Assembly (NCBI GenBank): GCA_947303805.1
Contig: CAMYZE010000001.1
Span: forward strand, 186,001 to 250,000
Length of the DNA: 64,000 bases
From: an uncultured Clostridia bacterium
Lineage (GTDB): Bacteria; Bacillota; Clostridia; Lachnospirales; Lachnospiraceae
Reading direction: 5' to 3'
Below the pieces are notes generated by a model. The model saw only the letters and a program-made list of their open reading frames with translations, ran no database searches and was not told where the DNA came from. Position 1 is the first letter of the stretch. The number at the start of each line of letters is the position of its first letter. Below, piece by piece: positions 25,994-32,814 of this stretch. Position numbers and translations under genes: made by a program.

Positions 25994-26143
25994 GATAGCC
26001 CTCCGCGATCTCTCGCGACAGTGTTCATAATATTCTTATGAACCCCATAGATACTAAGTGCCCTTAAATATCTATTCGGCGGTTTGACCTTCGGTTTCAG
26101 ATGCCTCTTTTATTAAAACCTATATTCGCACCGCGCCTCTATC
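25994..26143 (-). ncRNA. lysine riboswitch (L-box)
   Basis: The minus strand begins GATAGAGGCGCGGTGCGA and ends GGAGGGCTATC, so the outer stem GATAG/CTATC closes the five-way junction. In between are AGAGGCATCTGAAACCGAAGG, the CCGCCGAA segment, GGCACTTAGTATCTATGGGG and ACTGTCGCGAG, all in L-box order. It controls the NhaC-family carrier, dapA, dapB and ddh; bound lysine should favour the downstream terminator and switch the operon off. Confidence 0.94.
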
Positions 26144-26157
26144 TATTTACTATAATA

Positions 26158-26186
26158 ATGTTAGCAAAGTATGGTGTATAAGTCAA
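26158..26186 (-). promoter_or_regulatory. promoter of the lysine operon
   Basis: Read on the minus strand, TTGACT (26186-26181) and TAACAT (26163-26158) are 17 bases apart, with a second AT-rich -10-like TATTATAGT just beyond. Transcription would start a few bases before the riboswitch. Confidence 0.6.
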
Positions 26187-26273
26187 TATATGATATATGC
26201 AAATTTTAGTAGGGTTTAGGGAGTATAACTTATTTATTTGTAAAATATTGTTAAAAATGGTCGTTTTTACATA

Positions 26274-26301
26274 TTGACATTTTTTATATATATGATAACA
26301 T
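26274..26301 (+). promoter_or_regulatory. promoter of the type III toxin-antitoxin locus
   Basis: TTGACA at 26274-26279 is followed after 16 bases by TAACAT (26296-26301), preceded by TGA, giving an extended -10. The start point should be near 26308, exactly where the first RNA repeat begins. It is divergent from the lysine operon promoter. Confidence 0.7.
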
Positions 26302-26307
26302 ATAAGT

Positions 26308-26425
26308 GTCGAAGAGATAGTGCGAGAGGCGCACTTTAAAGATGCTCAATTGAAGATATGGTGCGAGGGTAACACCTTAAAAAGAAATCCCAATTGAAGA
26401 GAACCCTGCAAAGGGTTCTTATTTT
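26308..26425 (+). ncRNA. tandem-pseudoknot RNA antitoxin, CptI type
   Basis: GAAGA begins at 26311, 26352 and 26396, giving two repeats of 41 and 44 bases plus a partial third. Each unit has the order GAAGA, stem, GAG/GGG loop, complementary stem, A-rich strand, CTC/CCC, AATTGAAGA. In unit 1 AGTGCG pairs with CGCACT, and loop GAG (26326-26328) can pair with CTC (26345-26347). In unit 2 GGTG pairs with CACC, and GGG (26367-26369) with CCC (26389-26391). Thus both the stem and the pseudoknot show a compensated A-U to G-C change. A hairpin terminator and then a ToxN-like gene follow, the layout of type III toxin-antitoxin systems, in which the toxin cuts the precursor into single pseudoknots that inhibit it. 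Confidence 0.85.
26400..26425 (+). terminator. terminator between RNA antitoxin and toxin gene
   Basis: AGAACCCT and AGGGTTCT form an 8-bp stem with a GCAA loop, followed by TATTTT. It ends five bases before the toxin start codon. In known type III systems such a leaky terminator sets an excess of antitoxin RNA over toxin mRNA. Confidence 0.88.
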
Positions 26426-26430
26426 AGGTA

Positions 26431-26883
26431 ATGAAAGATAAAGTATTTAAAATAAAATATCTAAGCGAAAAGTTTTATTTTGATTACCCAATTGATAAGT
26501 TTCCTGAATTTGAGTTAAAGGGTGACAGACCTTACGTTATATTTGTTGTAAAAATTAAAGATCATACTTTTGGAATACCATTTAGAACAAACATTAAGCA
26601 TAATTACTGCTATAAGTTTAAGAAATCAGGCAGGAAAACCGAAAGTAGTAGTACAGGTTTAGATTTTACAAAAGCCGTAGTTGTAGATAATGAAGAGTAT
26701 ATAGGCAGTGATGCATTAGTTGATAAATTAGAATTTAATGAGTTAAGTAGTAAGATAATTTTTGTAAAAAAGAAATTTGAGAATTATTTAAGCAATTATT
26801 TAAAATACTTGTCAAACCCTGATGACGAGAATATTGCAAAAAAATATAAGTATACGACATTAGCATATTTTAGCATTGAATAA
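26431..26883 (+). CDS. cptN: type III toxin (ToxN/AbiQ superfamily, CptN-like endoribonuclease)
   Basis: A 150-residue cytoplasmic protein. The core RPYVIFVVKIKDHTFGIPFR, then NIKHNYCYKF and GLDFTKAVVV, follows the pattern of ToxN/CptN toxins, in which a small beta-barrel carries the RNase active site and the antitoxin groove. The C-terminal half is helical and lysine-rich. Length is close to CptN and shorter than ToxN (about 170). It follows the pseudoknot repeats and terminator directly. The start has only a weak AGG upstream, which together with the terminator would keep toxin expression low. Family membership comes from motif recall and the RNA context; the closest subfamily (CptN) is less certain than the type III assignment. 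Confidence 0.82.
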   Translation: MKDKVFKIKYLSEKFYFDYPIDKFPEFELKGDRPYVIFVVKIKDHTFGIPFRTNIKHNYCYKFKKSGRKTESSSTGLDFTKAVVVDNEEYIGSDALVDKLEFNELSSKIIFVKKKFENYLSNYLKYLSNPDDENIAKKYKYTTLAYFSIE

Positions 26884-26984
26884 ATTTAAGAATGATGCGA
26901 AATAGCAACAAATGTGAGTTATAATTATTTTAACTGACAAACTCTTGACTCTATCTAAACGAATAATTATCATGATTTTTATTT

Positions 26985-27015
26985 AAAAGTGTGATATAAT
27001 ATATATCACACTTTT
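26985..27015. promoter_or_regulatory. 14-bp inverted repeat overlapping a TATAAT box
   Basis: AAAAGTGTGATATA and TATATCACACTTTT are perfect complements around a 3-base spacer, ending six bases before the start codon at 27021. It contains TATAAT (26995-27000), so it may be an operator; with its T-run it could equally be a terminator for the toxin transcript. Confidence 0.6.
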
Positions 27016-27020
27016 TAATT

Positions 27021-28349
27021 ATGCAAAAAGTAGTAGAAGTCAAAAATCTAACAAAGGTCTACCAACTTTATAATAAGCCGATTGATAGGCTAAAAGAGGG
27101 GATAAGCCTTACAAGAAAGAACTATCATAGGGATTTCTATGCCTTAAATGATATTTCTTTTGATGTGGAAAAAGGGGAGTCCTTTGGAATTATCGGTGTA
27201 AATGGCTCAGGAAAATCTACCCTTTTAAAAATACTTACAGGAGTTTTATCAAAGACTAAGGGTGATGTAAAGGTTGATGGAAAAGTTGCAGCACTTCTAG
27301 AACTCGGTGCAGGCTTTAATATGGATTATACAGGTATAGAAAATATTTACTTAAATGGCACGATGATGGGATTTTCAAAAGAAGAGATGGACGAGAAGCT
27401 TGATAAGATTATTGAATTTGCAGATTTAAAAGATGATGCGATAAATCGTCCTGTTAAAGAATATAGTAGTGGTATGTTTGTAAGACTTGCATTTTCGCTT
27501 TCTATCGCAGTTGAGCCTGAGATTTTAATTGTAGATGAGGCTTTGTCTGTTGGAGATATTTTCTTCCAGACAAAATGCTATAAGAGAATGGATGAATTAA
27601 AGAACAAAGGTACAACTATAATAATGGTTACTCACGACTTAGGTGCAGTAATTAAATACTGTGACCGCACTATGGTTCTTCATAATGGCAATCAAGTAGC
27701 GATTGGATCACCTCACGAAATGGTCGACCTCTACAAAAAAATTCTCGCAGGCCAAGAACCAACCGTTGCCGTAGAGGACAACAACTCTGCAGGGGACGAC
27801 AATTCTGTAGGGGATAACAATAACTATGTAGGGGCGAGTTTAACGAGCCCAGAACCCGTACGGGCGAGTTCCACGAGCCCTCTCAAGGACTCCATGTCAG
27901 TCAACCCCCATGCTGACATCTACGGCGACATGAAAGCAGAGTTTATAGATTTTGGAATTCTTGACCAAAAAGGTAATCCTGCTACAGTGATAGTTAAAGG
28001 CGAGACATTTACTATAAAAGAAAAAATCAGAATGAATGAAGATATTAAAGACCCAATTTTTACTTGGACCATAAAAGATAAAAGAGGCACAGACCTAACA
28101 GGTACCAACACCTTGCTTGAAAAAGTTGATACGGGCTTTGGTGAGAAAGGTAGAGTTTATGATGTGTCATTTACCCAAAAGATGAGACTTCAAGGTGGCG
28201 AGTATCTACTCTCTATGTCTTGTACAAGTTTTGAAGGCGACGAGTTGAAAGTTCACCACCGCATGTATGATGTCATAAGTCTTACGGTTTTAATAAATGA
28301 AAATAAGGTAGGCATTTTCGATTCCGAAAGCAAAGTCGAAATACATTGA
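27021..28349 (+). CDS. Wzt/TagH-like ABC transporter ATPase with C-terminal Wzt_C-like domain
   Basis: ATP-binding subunit of the polysaccharide/teichoic-acid export type. In 442 residues it shows Walker A GVNGSGKST (about 59-67), the YSSGM signature at about 148 and Walker B ILIVDEAL near 169, then MVTHDL. Residues about 300-442 (FGILDQKGNP...) form a beta-sandwich like the Wzt C-terminal domain that selects the glycan. The linker at about 251-292 contains two in-frame copies of the window's palindromic repeat and shorter fragments of it, giving GASLTSP and RASSTSP. No permease partner lies beside it; the upstream neighbour is the toxin locus, so the pair may have been separated. There is no clear ribosome binding site before the ATG. 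It is the first gene of a tight run to 35155. Confidence 0.88.
   Translation: MQKVVEVKNLTKVYQLYNKPIDRLKEGISLTRKNYHRDFYALNDISFDVEKGESFGIIGVNGSGKSTLLKILTGVLSKTKGDVKVDGKVAALLELGAGFNMDYTGIENIYLNGTMMGFSKEEMDEKLDKIIEFADLKDDAINRPVKEYSSGMFVRLAFSLSIAVEPEILIVDEALSVGDIFFQTKCYKRMDELKNKGTTIIMVTHDLGAVIKYCDRTMVLHNGNQVAIGSPHEMVDLYKKILAGQEPTVAVEDNNSAGDDNSVGDNNNYVGASLTSPEPVRASSTSPLKDSMSVNPHADIYGDMKAEFIDFGILDQKGNPATVIVKGETFTIKEKIRMNEDIKDPIFTWTIKDKRGTDLTGTNTLLEKVDTGFGEKGRVYDVSFTQKMRLQGGEYLLSMSCTSFEGDELKVHHRMYDVISLTVLINENKVGIFDSESKVEIH
27831..27850 (+). repeat. palindromic repeat inside the ABC ATPase gene, copy a
   Basis: GGGGCGAGTTTAACGAGCCC is read in frame as GASLTSP at about residue 271. Partial TGTAGGGG fragments precede it at about 27806 and similar AGGGGACGA sequence at about 27790. 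Confidence 0.9.
27862..27880 (+). repeat. palindromic repeat inside the ABC ATPase gene, copy b
   Basis: GGGCGAGTTCCACGAGCCC follows copy a after 11 bases and is read in frame as RASSTSP. Both copies lie in the linker between the ATPase and the Wzt_C-like domain. Confidence 0.9.
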
Positions 28350-28361
28350 CATTTTAGTATT

Positions 28362-28904
28362 ATGAATGAATTCAAGAAAAAAATTAAATTAGTAAGCCGC
28401 GACTTAAAATATAAAGGCACGATTATGGACATTTATCAGGACACGGTAGAGGTCGACGGTCACATAACTCACTGGGATTATATGGGTAAATGCGATGCAG
28501 CAGCCATAGTACCAGTTCTTCCAAATGGAAATATCGTGATGGTTCGCCAATATCGTCTTGCAGTAGATGAGTGGACGCTTGAGATACCTGCAGGAAAAAT
28601 TGACGGAGACGAAGATTATCTCGTGTGTGCAAAGAGAGAACTTGAAGAAGAGGCGGGATATAAGAGTGACAACATAGAGTTTTTATGTGATACATATACT
28701 GCAGCAGCATTTTGCTCAGAGATAGTCAGATGTTTTGTAGCTACAAACTTAATTAAAGGGAAACAGCATTTCGATAGAGACGAAGAAGTGGTAGCAGAAG
28801 AGTGGTCACTTGAAGATCTTAAGAAAGAAATATATGAGGGAAGACTTAAGGATGGGAAAACAGTAGCGGCTCTTATGACTTACGCAGCTAAGTTTAAAAA
28901 GTAA
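28362..28904 (+). CDS. NUDIX hydrolase, ADP-ribose pyrophosphatase type
   Basis: Hydrolyses nucleoside diphosphate derivatives, most likely ADP-ribose to AMP and ribose 5-phosphate. The 180-residue protein has the NUDIX box starting AGKIDGDED and ending CAKRELEEEAGYKSD (about residues 77-105), with the REL-EE metal-binding glutamates in place. The N-terminal strand VDGHITHWDYMGKCDAAAIVPVL and VRQYRLAVDEWTLEIPAGKID are typical of the ADP-ribose pyrophosphatase branch. It starts 12 bases after the ABC ATPase gene and leaves one base before the next gene. Confidence 0.9.
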   Translation: MNEFKKKIKLVSRDLKYKGTIMDIYQDTVEVDGHITHWDYMGKCDAAAIVPVLPNGNIVMVRQYRLAVDEWTLEIPAGKIDGDEDYLVCAKRELEEEAGYKSDNIEFLCDTYTAAAFCSEIVRCFVATNLIKGKQHFDRDEEVVAEEWSLEDLKKEIYEGRLKDGKTVAALMTYAAKFKK

Positions 28905-28905
28905 T

Positions 28906-29490
28906 ATGAGAATATTCGAAACGATTGATGTAAGAAAGTTTGAAGATGAAAGTTTTTTAAGCGATGCTTTGGCAAATGCCTCTAACTTTAGAAAGAAAAA
29001 ATATGAGGCGATAAATAATCACTTAGGAAAGCTTCAAGTGATAGCAAACACATATCTATTAGATAAATGTCTAAAAGAGTTAGGTCTACACGAAAGAGAT
29101 ATGGAGTATATCGTAGAAAAGAACGGAAAACTAAGATTTGCAAATGAGCCAGATGTCCATTTCAATTTATCGCATAGTAAAAATATGTCGCTTGCAGTAG
29201 TAAGTGATGAGCCAGTAGGCTGCGACATCCAATTTATAGATAAGGTTGATGAAAAATTATATGATCTAGTCCTATCCGAAGAAGAAAAAAAATATGTTGT
29301 AGGGGCGAGTTGCACGAGCCCCGAAGAACGCTTCTACAAACTCTGGGCTATGAAAGAAGCCATAATAAAAAAAGACGGTTCAGGTCTTCGCGATAGATTA
29401 ACCGATGTACACGATGATAATGTTTACATAGAGAAAATAGTTTTAAGTGACAAAGAAGTAACAGAAAAATATATAATAGCAATTATTTAA
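28906..29490 (+). CDS. 4'-phosphopantetheinyl transferase, Sfp type, with in-frame repeat insertion
   Basis: Transfers the phosphopantetheine arm of CoA to a carrier-protein serine. In 194 residues it shows KPxF-like GKLRFANEPDVHFNLSHS, the metal-binding GCDIQFID (about 106-113) and the second catalytic motif FYKLWAMKEAIIKKDG (about 143-158). Between these, at about 133-140, the palindromic repeat adds GASCTSP right before the ER-FYKLW motif. The insertion keeps the frame and falls in a loop, so the enzyme may still work. No polyketide or peptide synthetase is in the window, so the substrate may be the fatty acid carrier protein. Confidence 0.86.
   Translation: MRIFETIDVRKFEDESFLSDALANASNFRKKKYEAINNHLGKLQVIANTYLLDKCLKELGLHERDMEYIVEKNGKLRFANEPDVHFNLSHSKNMSLAVVSDEPVGCDIQFIDKVDEKLYDLVLSEEEKKYVVGASCTSPEERFYKLWAMKEAIIKKDGSGLRDRLTDVHDDNVYIEKIVLSDKEVTEKYIIAII
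29302..29322 (+). repeat. palindromic repeat inside the phosphopantetheinyl transferase gene
   Basis: GGGGCGAGTTGCACGAGCCCC, one of the most complete copies, is translated as GASCTSP in the same frame as the copies in the ABC gene. Confidence 0.92.
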
Positions 29491-29516
29491 TTATGGGTCC
29501 GCAAAGGAGGAAAAGT

Positions 29517-30647
29517 ATGAGTAAGTCAAAAGTTTTTTGGACAGATTTTAGGACAGTAGCACAGGGAGATGGACTCCCAACGAAACTTCAAAAGCTTATT
29601 AAAAAAGCAGGCATTGAACAAATTGATATGAAAGATAAATTTGTTGCTATTAAGATGCATTTTGGAGAACACGGAAATATTTCTTATCTAAGACCAAATT
29701 ATGCAAAGGCAGTTGTAGATGTAGTCAAATCACTTGGTGGAAAACCATTCTTAACTGACTGCAACACTATGTATCCAGGTTCAAGAAAAAATGCCTTAGA
29801 GCATCTTGAGTGTGCTTGGGAAAATGGATTCACACCTCTTACAGTAGGATGCCCACTTATAATAGCAGATGGTCTTAAAGGACACGACGAAGAAGAAGTT
29901 CCTGTAAATGGTGGCATAGTTACAAAGACAGCAAAAATTGGTAAAGCTATCATGGAAGCAGATGTATTTATATCACTCACTCACTTCAAAGGTCATGAGA
30001 TGACAGGTTTTGGTGGTGCCATAAAAAATATAGGCATGGGATCAGGGAGCCGTGCGGGTAAATGTGACCAACATAGTCAAGGCAAAGCAAATATCAATGA
30101 AGAAGCATGCCGTGCTTGTAAGAGATGCCTTAAAGAGTGTGCAAATAATGGTCTTAAGTTTGATGAAACAAAAAAGAAGATGACAGTTGATCATAATAAT
30201 TGTGTGGGTTGCGGAAGATGCGTAGGTGCTTGTAACTTTGATGCAATTTATTTTGAAAATGATGTAGCGCTGAAAGATTTGAATGCAAAGATGGCAGAAT
30301 ACACTAAAGCAGTAGTTGATGGAAGACCAAATTTCCACATCTCTCTTATAGTAGATGTATCACCAAACTGCGATTGCCATCCTGAAAATGACGCACCTAT
30401 AATTCCAAATATCGGAATGTTCTGCTCATTTGACCCACTTGCACTTGATAGATGTTGCGTAGACATGGCATTAAAGCAGAAGCCATTTGACAATACTCAA
30501 CTTACTGATGAGATGAGTAAAGCAGGCGCACATGATCATGGAGATATGTTTACAAACTCAAATCCAAACTCAGAGTGGAAGTCATGTCTTGAGCATGCTG
30601 CAAAAATCGGGCTCGGCAACCTTGAGTATGAATTAATAAAGATGTAG
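29517..30647 (+). CDS. DUF362 protein with two [4Fe-4S] ferredoxin motifs
   Basis: A 376-residue protein. The start ATG 29517 follows AAAGGAGG by six bases; an earlier ATG at 29493 lacks such a site. Residues about 30-180 form the DUF362 core (KMHFGEHGN, TDCNTMYPGSR, SLTHFKGHEMTGFGGAIKN). At about 191-240 come two ferredoxin motifs, CRACKRCLKEC and CVGCGRCVGAC, each with the C-x2-C-x2-C-x3-C spacing for a cubane cluster. DUF362 proteins of anaerobes are thought to be electron-transfer or oxidoreductase subunits, but the reaction is not established. Confidence 0.88.
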   Translation: MSKSKVFWTDFRTVAQGDGLPTKLQKLIKKAGIEQIDMKDKFVAIKMHFGEHGNISYLRPNYAKAVVDVVKSLGGKPFLTDCNTMYPGSRKNALEHLECAWENGFTPLTVGCPLIIADGLKGHDEEEVPVNGGIVTKTAKIGKAIMEADVFISLTHFKGHEMTGFGGAIKNIGMGSGSRAGKCDQHSQGKANINEEACRACKRCLKECANNGLKFDETKKKMTVDHNNCVGCGRCVGACNFDAIYFENDVALKDLNAKMAEYTKAVVDGRPNFHISLIVDVSPNCDCHPENDAPIIPNIGMFCSFDPLALDRCCVDMALKQKPFDNTQLTDEMSKAGAHDHGDMFTNSNPNSEWKSCLEHAAKIGLGNLEYELIKM

Positions 30648-30656
30648 AGGAAAAGT

Positions 30657-31202
30657 ATGAAAATGTTGATAGCATCCGATTTACACGGATCAACTAAATG
30701 TATAAAAAAATTATGGAAGAGATACGACGAAGAGAAGCCAGATAGAATTATTTTACTTGGCGACCTTCTTTATCATGGTGCAAGAAATGATTTGCCAGAA
30801 GAATACAACACTAAAGAAGCTATAGATTTACTAAATAGTAAGTCAGATATCATTACCAGTGTCCGTGGAAACTGTGATTCGGAAGTAGATGCGATGGTAC
30901 TTGATTTTATGGTTGAAGCACCACATATGATTTTATCAGATAGTGGTTTAAACATTTTTATAACACATGGTCATTACTATAATACGGGGCATTTGCCACC
31001 AATGAACAATATAGATATTATTCTCCATGGTCATACTCATATACCAGTATGTGAAGAGATTGCAAAAGGAAAATATTATATGAATCCAGGTTCCGTGTCT
31101 ATACCAAAAGGCGGCTCTGACCACTCTTATATGATTTATGAAAATAGAAAATTTGAGTGGAAAGACTTAGATGGTAAGACTTATATGGATAAAAAATTAT
31201 AA
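30657..31202 (+). CDS. YfcE/MJ0936-like metallophosphoesterase
   Basis: A 181-residue calcineurin-like phosphodiesterase. All metal ligands of the fold can be seen: DLHGS at residue 8, GDLLYHG at about 36, GNCDSE at about 64, THGHYYNTG at about 102 and HGHTHIP at about 124, then NPGSVSIPKGG. YfcE relatives hydrolyse small phosphodiesters, but the in vivo substrate is unknown. It starts nine bases after the DUF362 gene with GAGGAAAAGT ahead of the ATG and belongs to the same run. Confidence 0.92.
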   Translation: MKMLIASDLHGSTKCIKKLWKRYDEEKPDRIILLGDLLYHGARNDLPEEYNTKEAIDLLNSKSDIITSVRGNCDSEVDAMVLDFMVEAPHMILSDSGLNIFITHGHYYNTGHLPPMNNIDIILHGHTHIPVCEEIAKGKYYMNPGSVSIPKGGSDHSYMIYENRKFEWKDLDGKTYMDKKL

Positions 31203-31226
31203 AATTAAAATACTAGGAGGTGAACT

Positions 31227-31766
31227 ATGATTTATGATTTTTCAGTAACAAAGAGCGATGGAAGTGAGTTAAAGCTTTCAGATTTAAAGGGTAAGGTTAT
31301 TATGATAGTAAATACTGCTACAGGATGTGGATTTACACCACAGTATGCACCAATTGAGCAGATGTATAAAGATTATCATGATAAGGGACTTGAGATTTTA
31401 GATATACCTTGTAATCAATTTGGTGCGCAAGCTCCGGGAAGTGATAAAGAGATTCATGAGTTCTGTCAGCTTCACTACAACACTACATTTGCACAGATGA
31501 AGAAGGCAGAAGTAAATGGAGAAAATGAATTGCCACTTTATAAATATTTGAAGACTCAAAAGGGATTTAAAGGTTTTGGAGATAGCGAGATGGGAAAGAA
31601 ACTTACAGAGATGTTTTCAAAAATGAATCCTGATTGGGATAAGGGCGATGATATAAAATGGAATTTTACAAAGTTTATAATAGATAGAGATGGAAATGTC
31701 GTTGCGAGATTTGAGCCAACTGAGGATATGGCGGCTGTAGAGGAATGCGTAAAAAAATTGTTGTAA
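31227..31766 (+). CDS. glutathione peroxidase-family thiol peroxidase (BsaA/BtuE type)
   Basis: Reduces peroxides with thiols. The 179-residue thioredoxin-fold protein has the peroxidatic cysteine in NTATGCGFTPQY (about residue 36), not selenocysteine, CNQFGAQ with the conserved Gln (about 70), and WNFTKFIIDRDG with the conserved Trp and Asn (about 145). In bacteria of this kind the reductant is usually thioredoxin. AGGAGGTG lies upstream of the start. The neighbouring FMN oxidoreductase, which can form peroxide, makes a local detoxifying role plausible; that link is inference. Confidence 0.93.
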   Translation: MIYDFSVTKSDGSELKLSDLKGKVIMIVNTATGCGFTPQYAPIEQMYKDYHDKGLEILDIPCNQFGAQAPGSDKEIHEFCQLHYNTTFAQMKKAEVNGENELPLYKYLKTQKGFKGFGDSEMGKKLTEMFSKMNPDWDKGDDIKWNFTKFIIDRDGNVVARFEPTEDMAAVEECVKKLL

Positions 31767-31785
31767 TTTAATTAAGGAGAATGCT

Positions 31786-32814
31786 ATGACTCTCAAAGAA
31801 GTTAAAGAGAAAGCAAAAGGTCGACTTGGATACTGTGTGTCTTGTGAAGTTTGCGATGGAAGAGCATGTAAAAATACTATACCAGGACCTGGTGCAAAAG
31901 GGACTGGAGAAGTATCAACAAAGAATTATGAAGCTTGGCAAAAAATTGACCTTGAGATGGATTCGCTTGTAGGTGGTGGTGCGATTGATACGACATTTGA
32001 AGTATTTGGAAAGAAATTTGAGCTACCAGTTTTTGCAGGACCTATCGGCAATATAAGAGGCAACTACAGCAAGATGTATAAAGAAGAGACCTACTCTCAG
32101 ATACTGGTGAGCGGTTGTAAAGAGGCGGGAATATGTGCATGGACAGGCGATGGTATAGAAGATGGATTTTTTGAATTGCCACTAAATGCAGTTAAAAGTT
32201 GCGGGGGCATGGGGATACCAACCATTAAGCCTTGGGACATAGAAAAGATTAAGAAAAAACTTGCTCTTGCTAAAGATGCTGGAGTATTTGCTGTTGCAAT
32301 GGATGTCGATGCTATAGGGCACCCTGCATTTAAGAATGGCGATGGATATGTGAGCCCATTATCTGCAGATACTTTAGCTGAAATTATAAAGAGTACAGAT
32401 CTGCCTTTCATAGTTAAAGGTGTGATGAATGTGAAGATGGCGAAGAAAGCAATAGATGCAGGAGCTAAAGGAATAGTAGTTTCAAATCACGGCGGAAGAG
32501 TTTTAGATGAGACACCAGCAACTGCAGAAGTTTTAAGAGAGATTGCAGAATTTGCTAAAGGTAAATGTGTCATATTTGTAGATGGTGGCATAAGGACAGG
32601 TAGAGATGTATTTAAAGCACTTGCACTTGGAGCAGATGCAGTATTGATTGCTAGACCATTTGTGCAAGTTGTATTTGGTGATGCAGAAGATGGCGTTTTA
32701 ACTTTTGTTGAGAGCTTAAAAGAAGAATTAAAAGATACTATGTATATGTGCGGTGCTAGAAAACTTTCCGATATCTCTTATGACATGATAAGAGTAGGAG
32801 GCTGCACATGTTAA
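31786..32814 (+). CDS. FMN-dependent alpha-hydroxy-acid oxidoreductase
   Basis: A 342-residue TIM-barrel flavoprotein of the lactate/glycolate oxidase superfamily. It shows FAGPIGN in the early barrel, PFIVKGVMN with the FMN-binding lysine, VVSNHGGRVLDETPA with the catalytic His-Gly-Gly-Arg (about residues 235-245) and VDGGIRTGRDVFKALALGADAVLIARP for the phosphate site. Unlike classical members it begins with a cysteine-rich segment (GYCVSCEVCDGRACKN) and ends in GGCTC; the N-terminal cysteines might hold a metal. It overlaps the start of the amidohydrolase gene by seven bases. The substrate cannot be told from the sequence. Confidence 0.88.
   Translation: MTLKEVKEKAKGRLGYCVSCEVCDGRACKNTIPGPGAKGTGEVSTKNYEAWQKIDLEMDSLVGGGAIDTTFEVFGKKFELPVFAGPIGNIRGNYSKMYKEETYSQILVSGCKEAGICAWTGDGIEDGFFELPLNAVKSCGGMGIPTIKPWDIEKIKKKLALAKDAGVFAVAMDVDAIGHPAFKNGDGYVSPLSADTLAEIIKSTDLPFIVKGVMNVKMAKKAIDAGAKGIVVSNHGGRVLDETPATAEVLREIAEFAKGKCVIFVDGGIRTGRDVFKALALGADAVLIARPFVQVVFGDAEDGVLTFVESLKEELKDTMYMCGARKLSDISYDMIRVGGCTC

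Noticed and set aside
26311..26400. The tandem AGATAGTGCGAG elements looked at first like a degenerate lysine or glycine riboswitch.
   Set aside because: They lack the conserved cores of either class. Repeat period, pseudoknot pairing, terminator and the ToxN-like gene fit a type III antitoxin much better.
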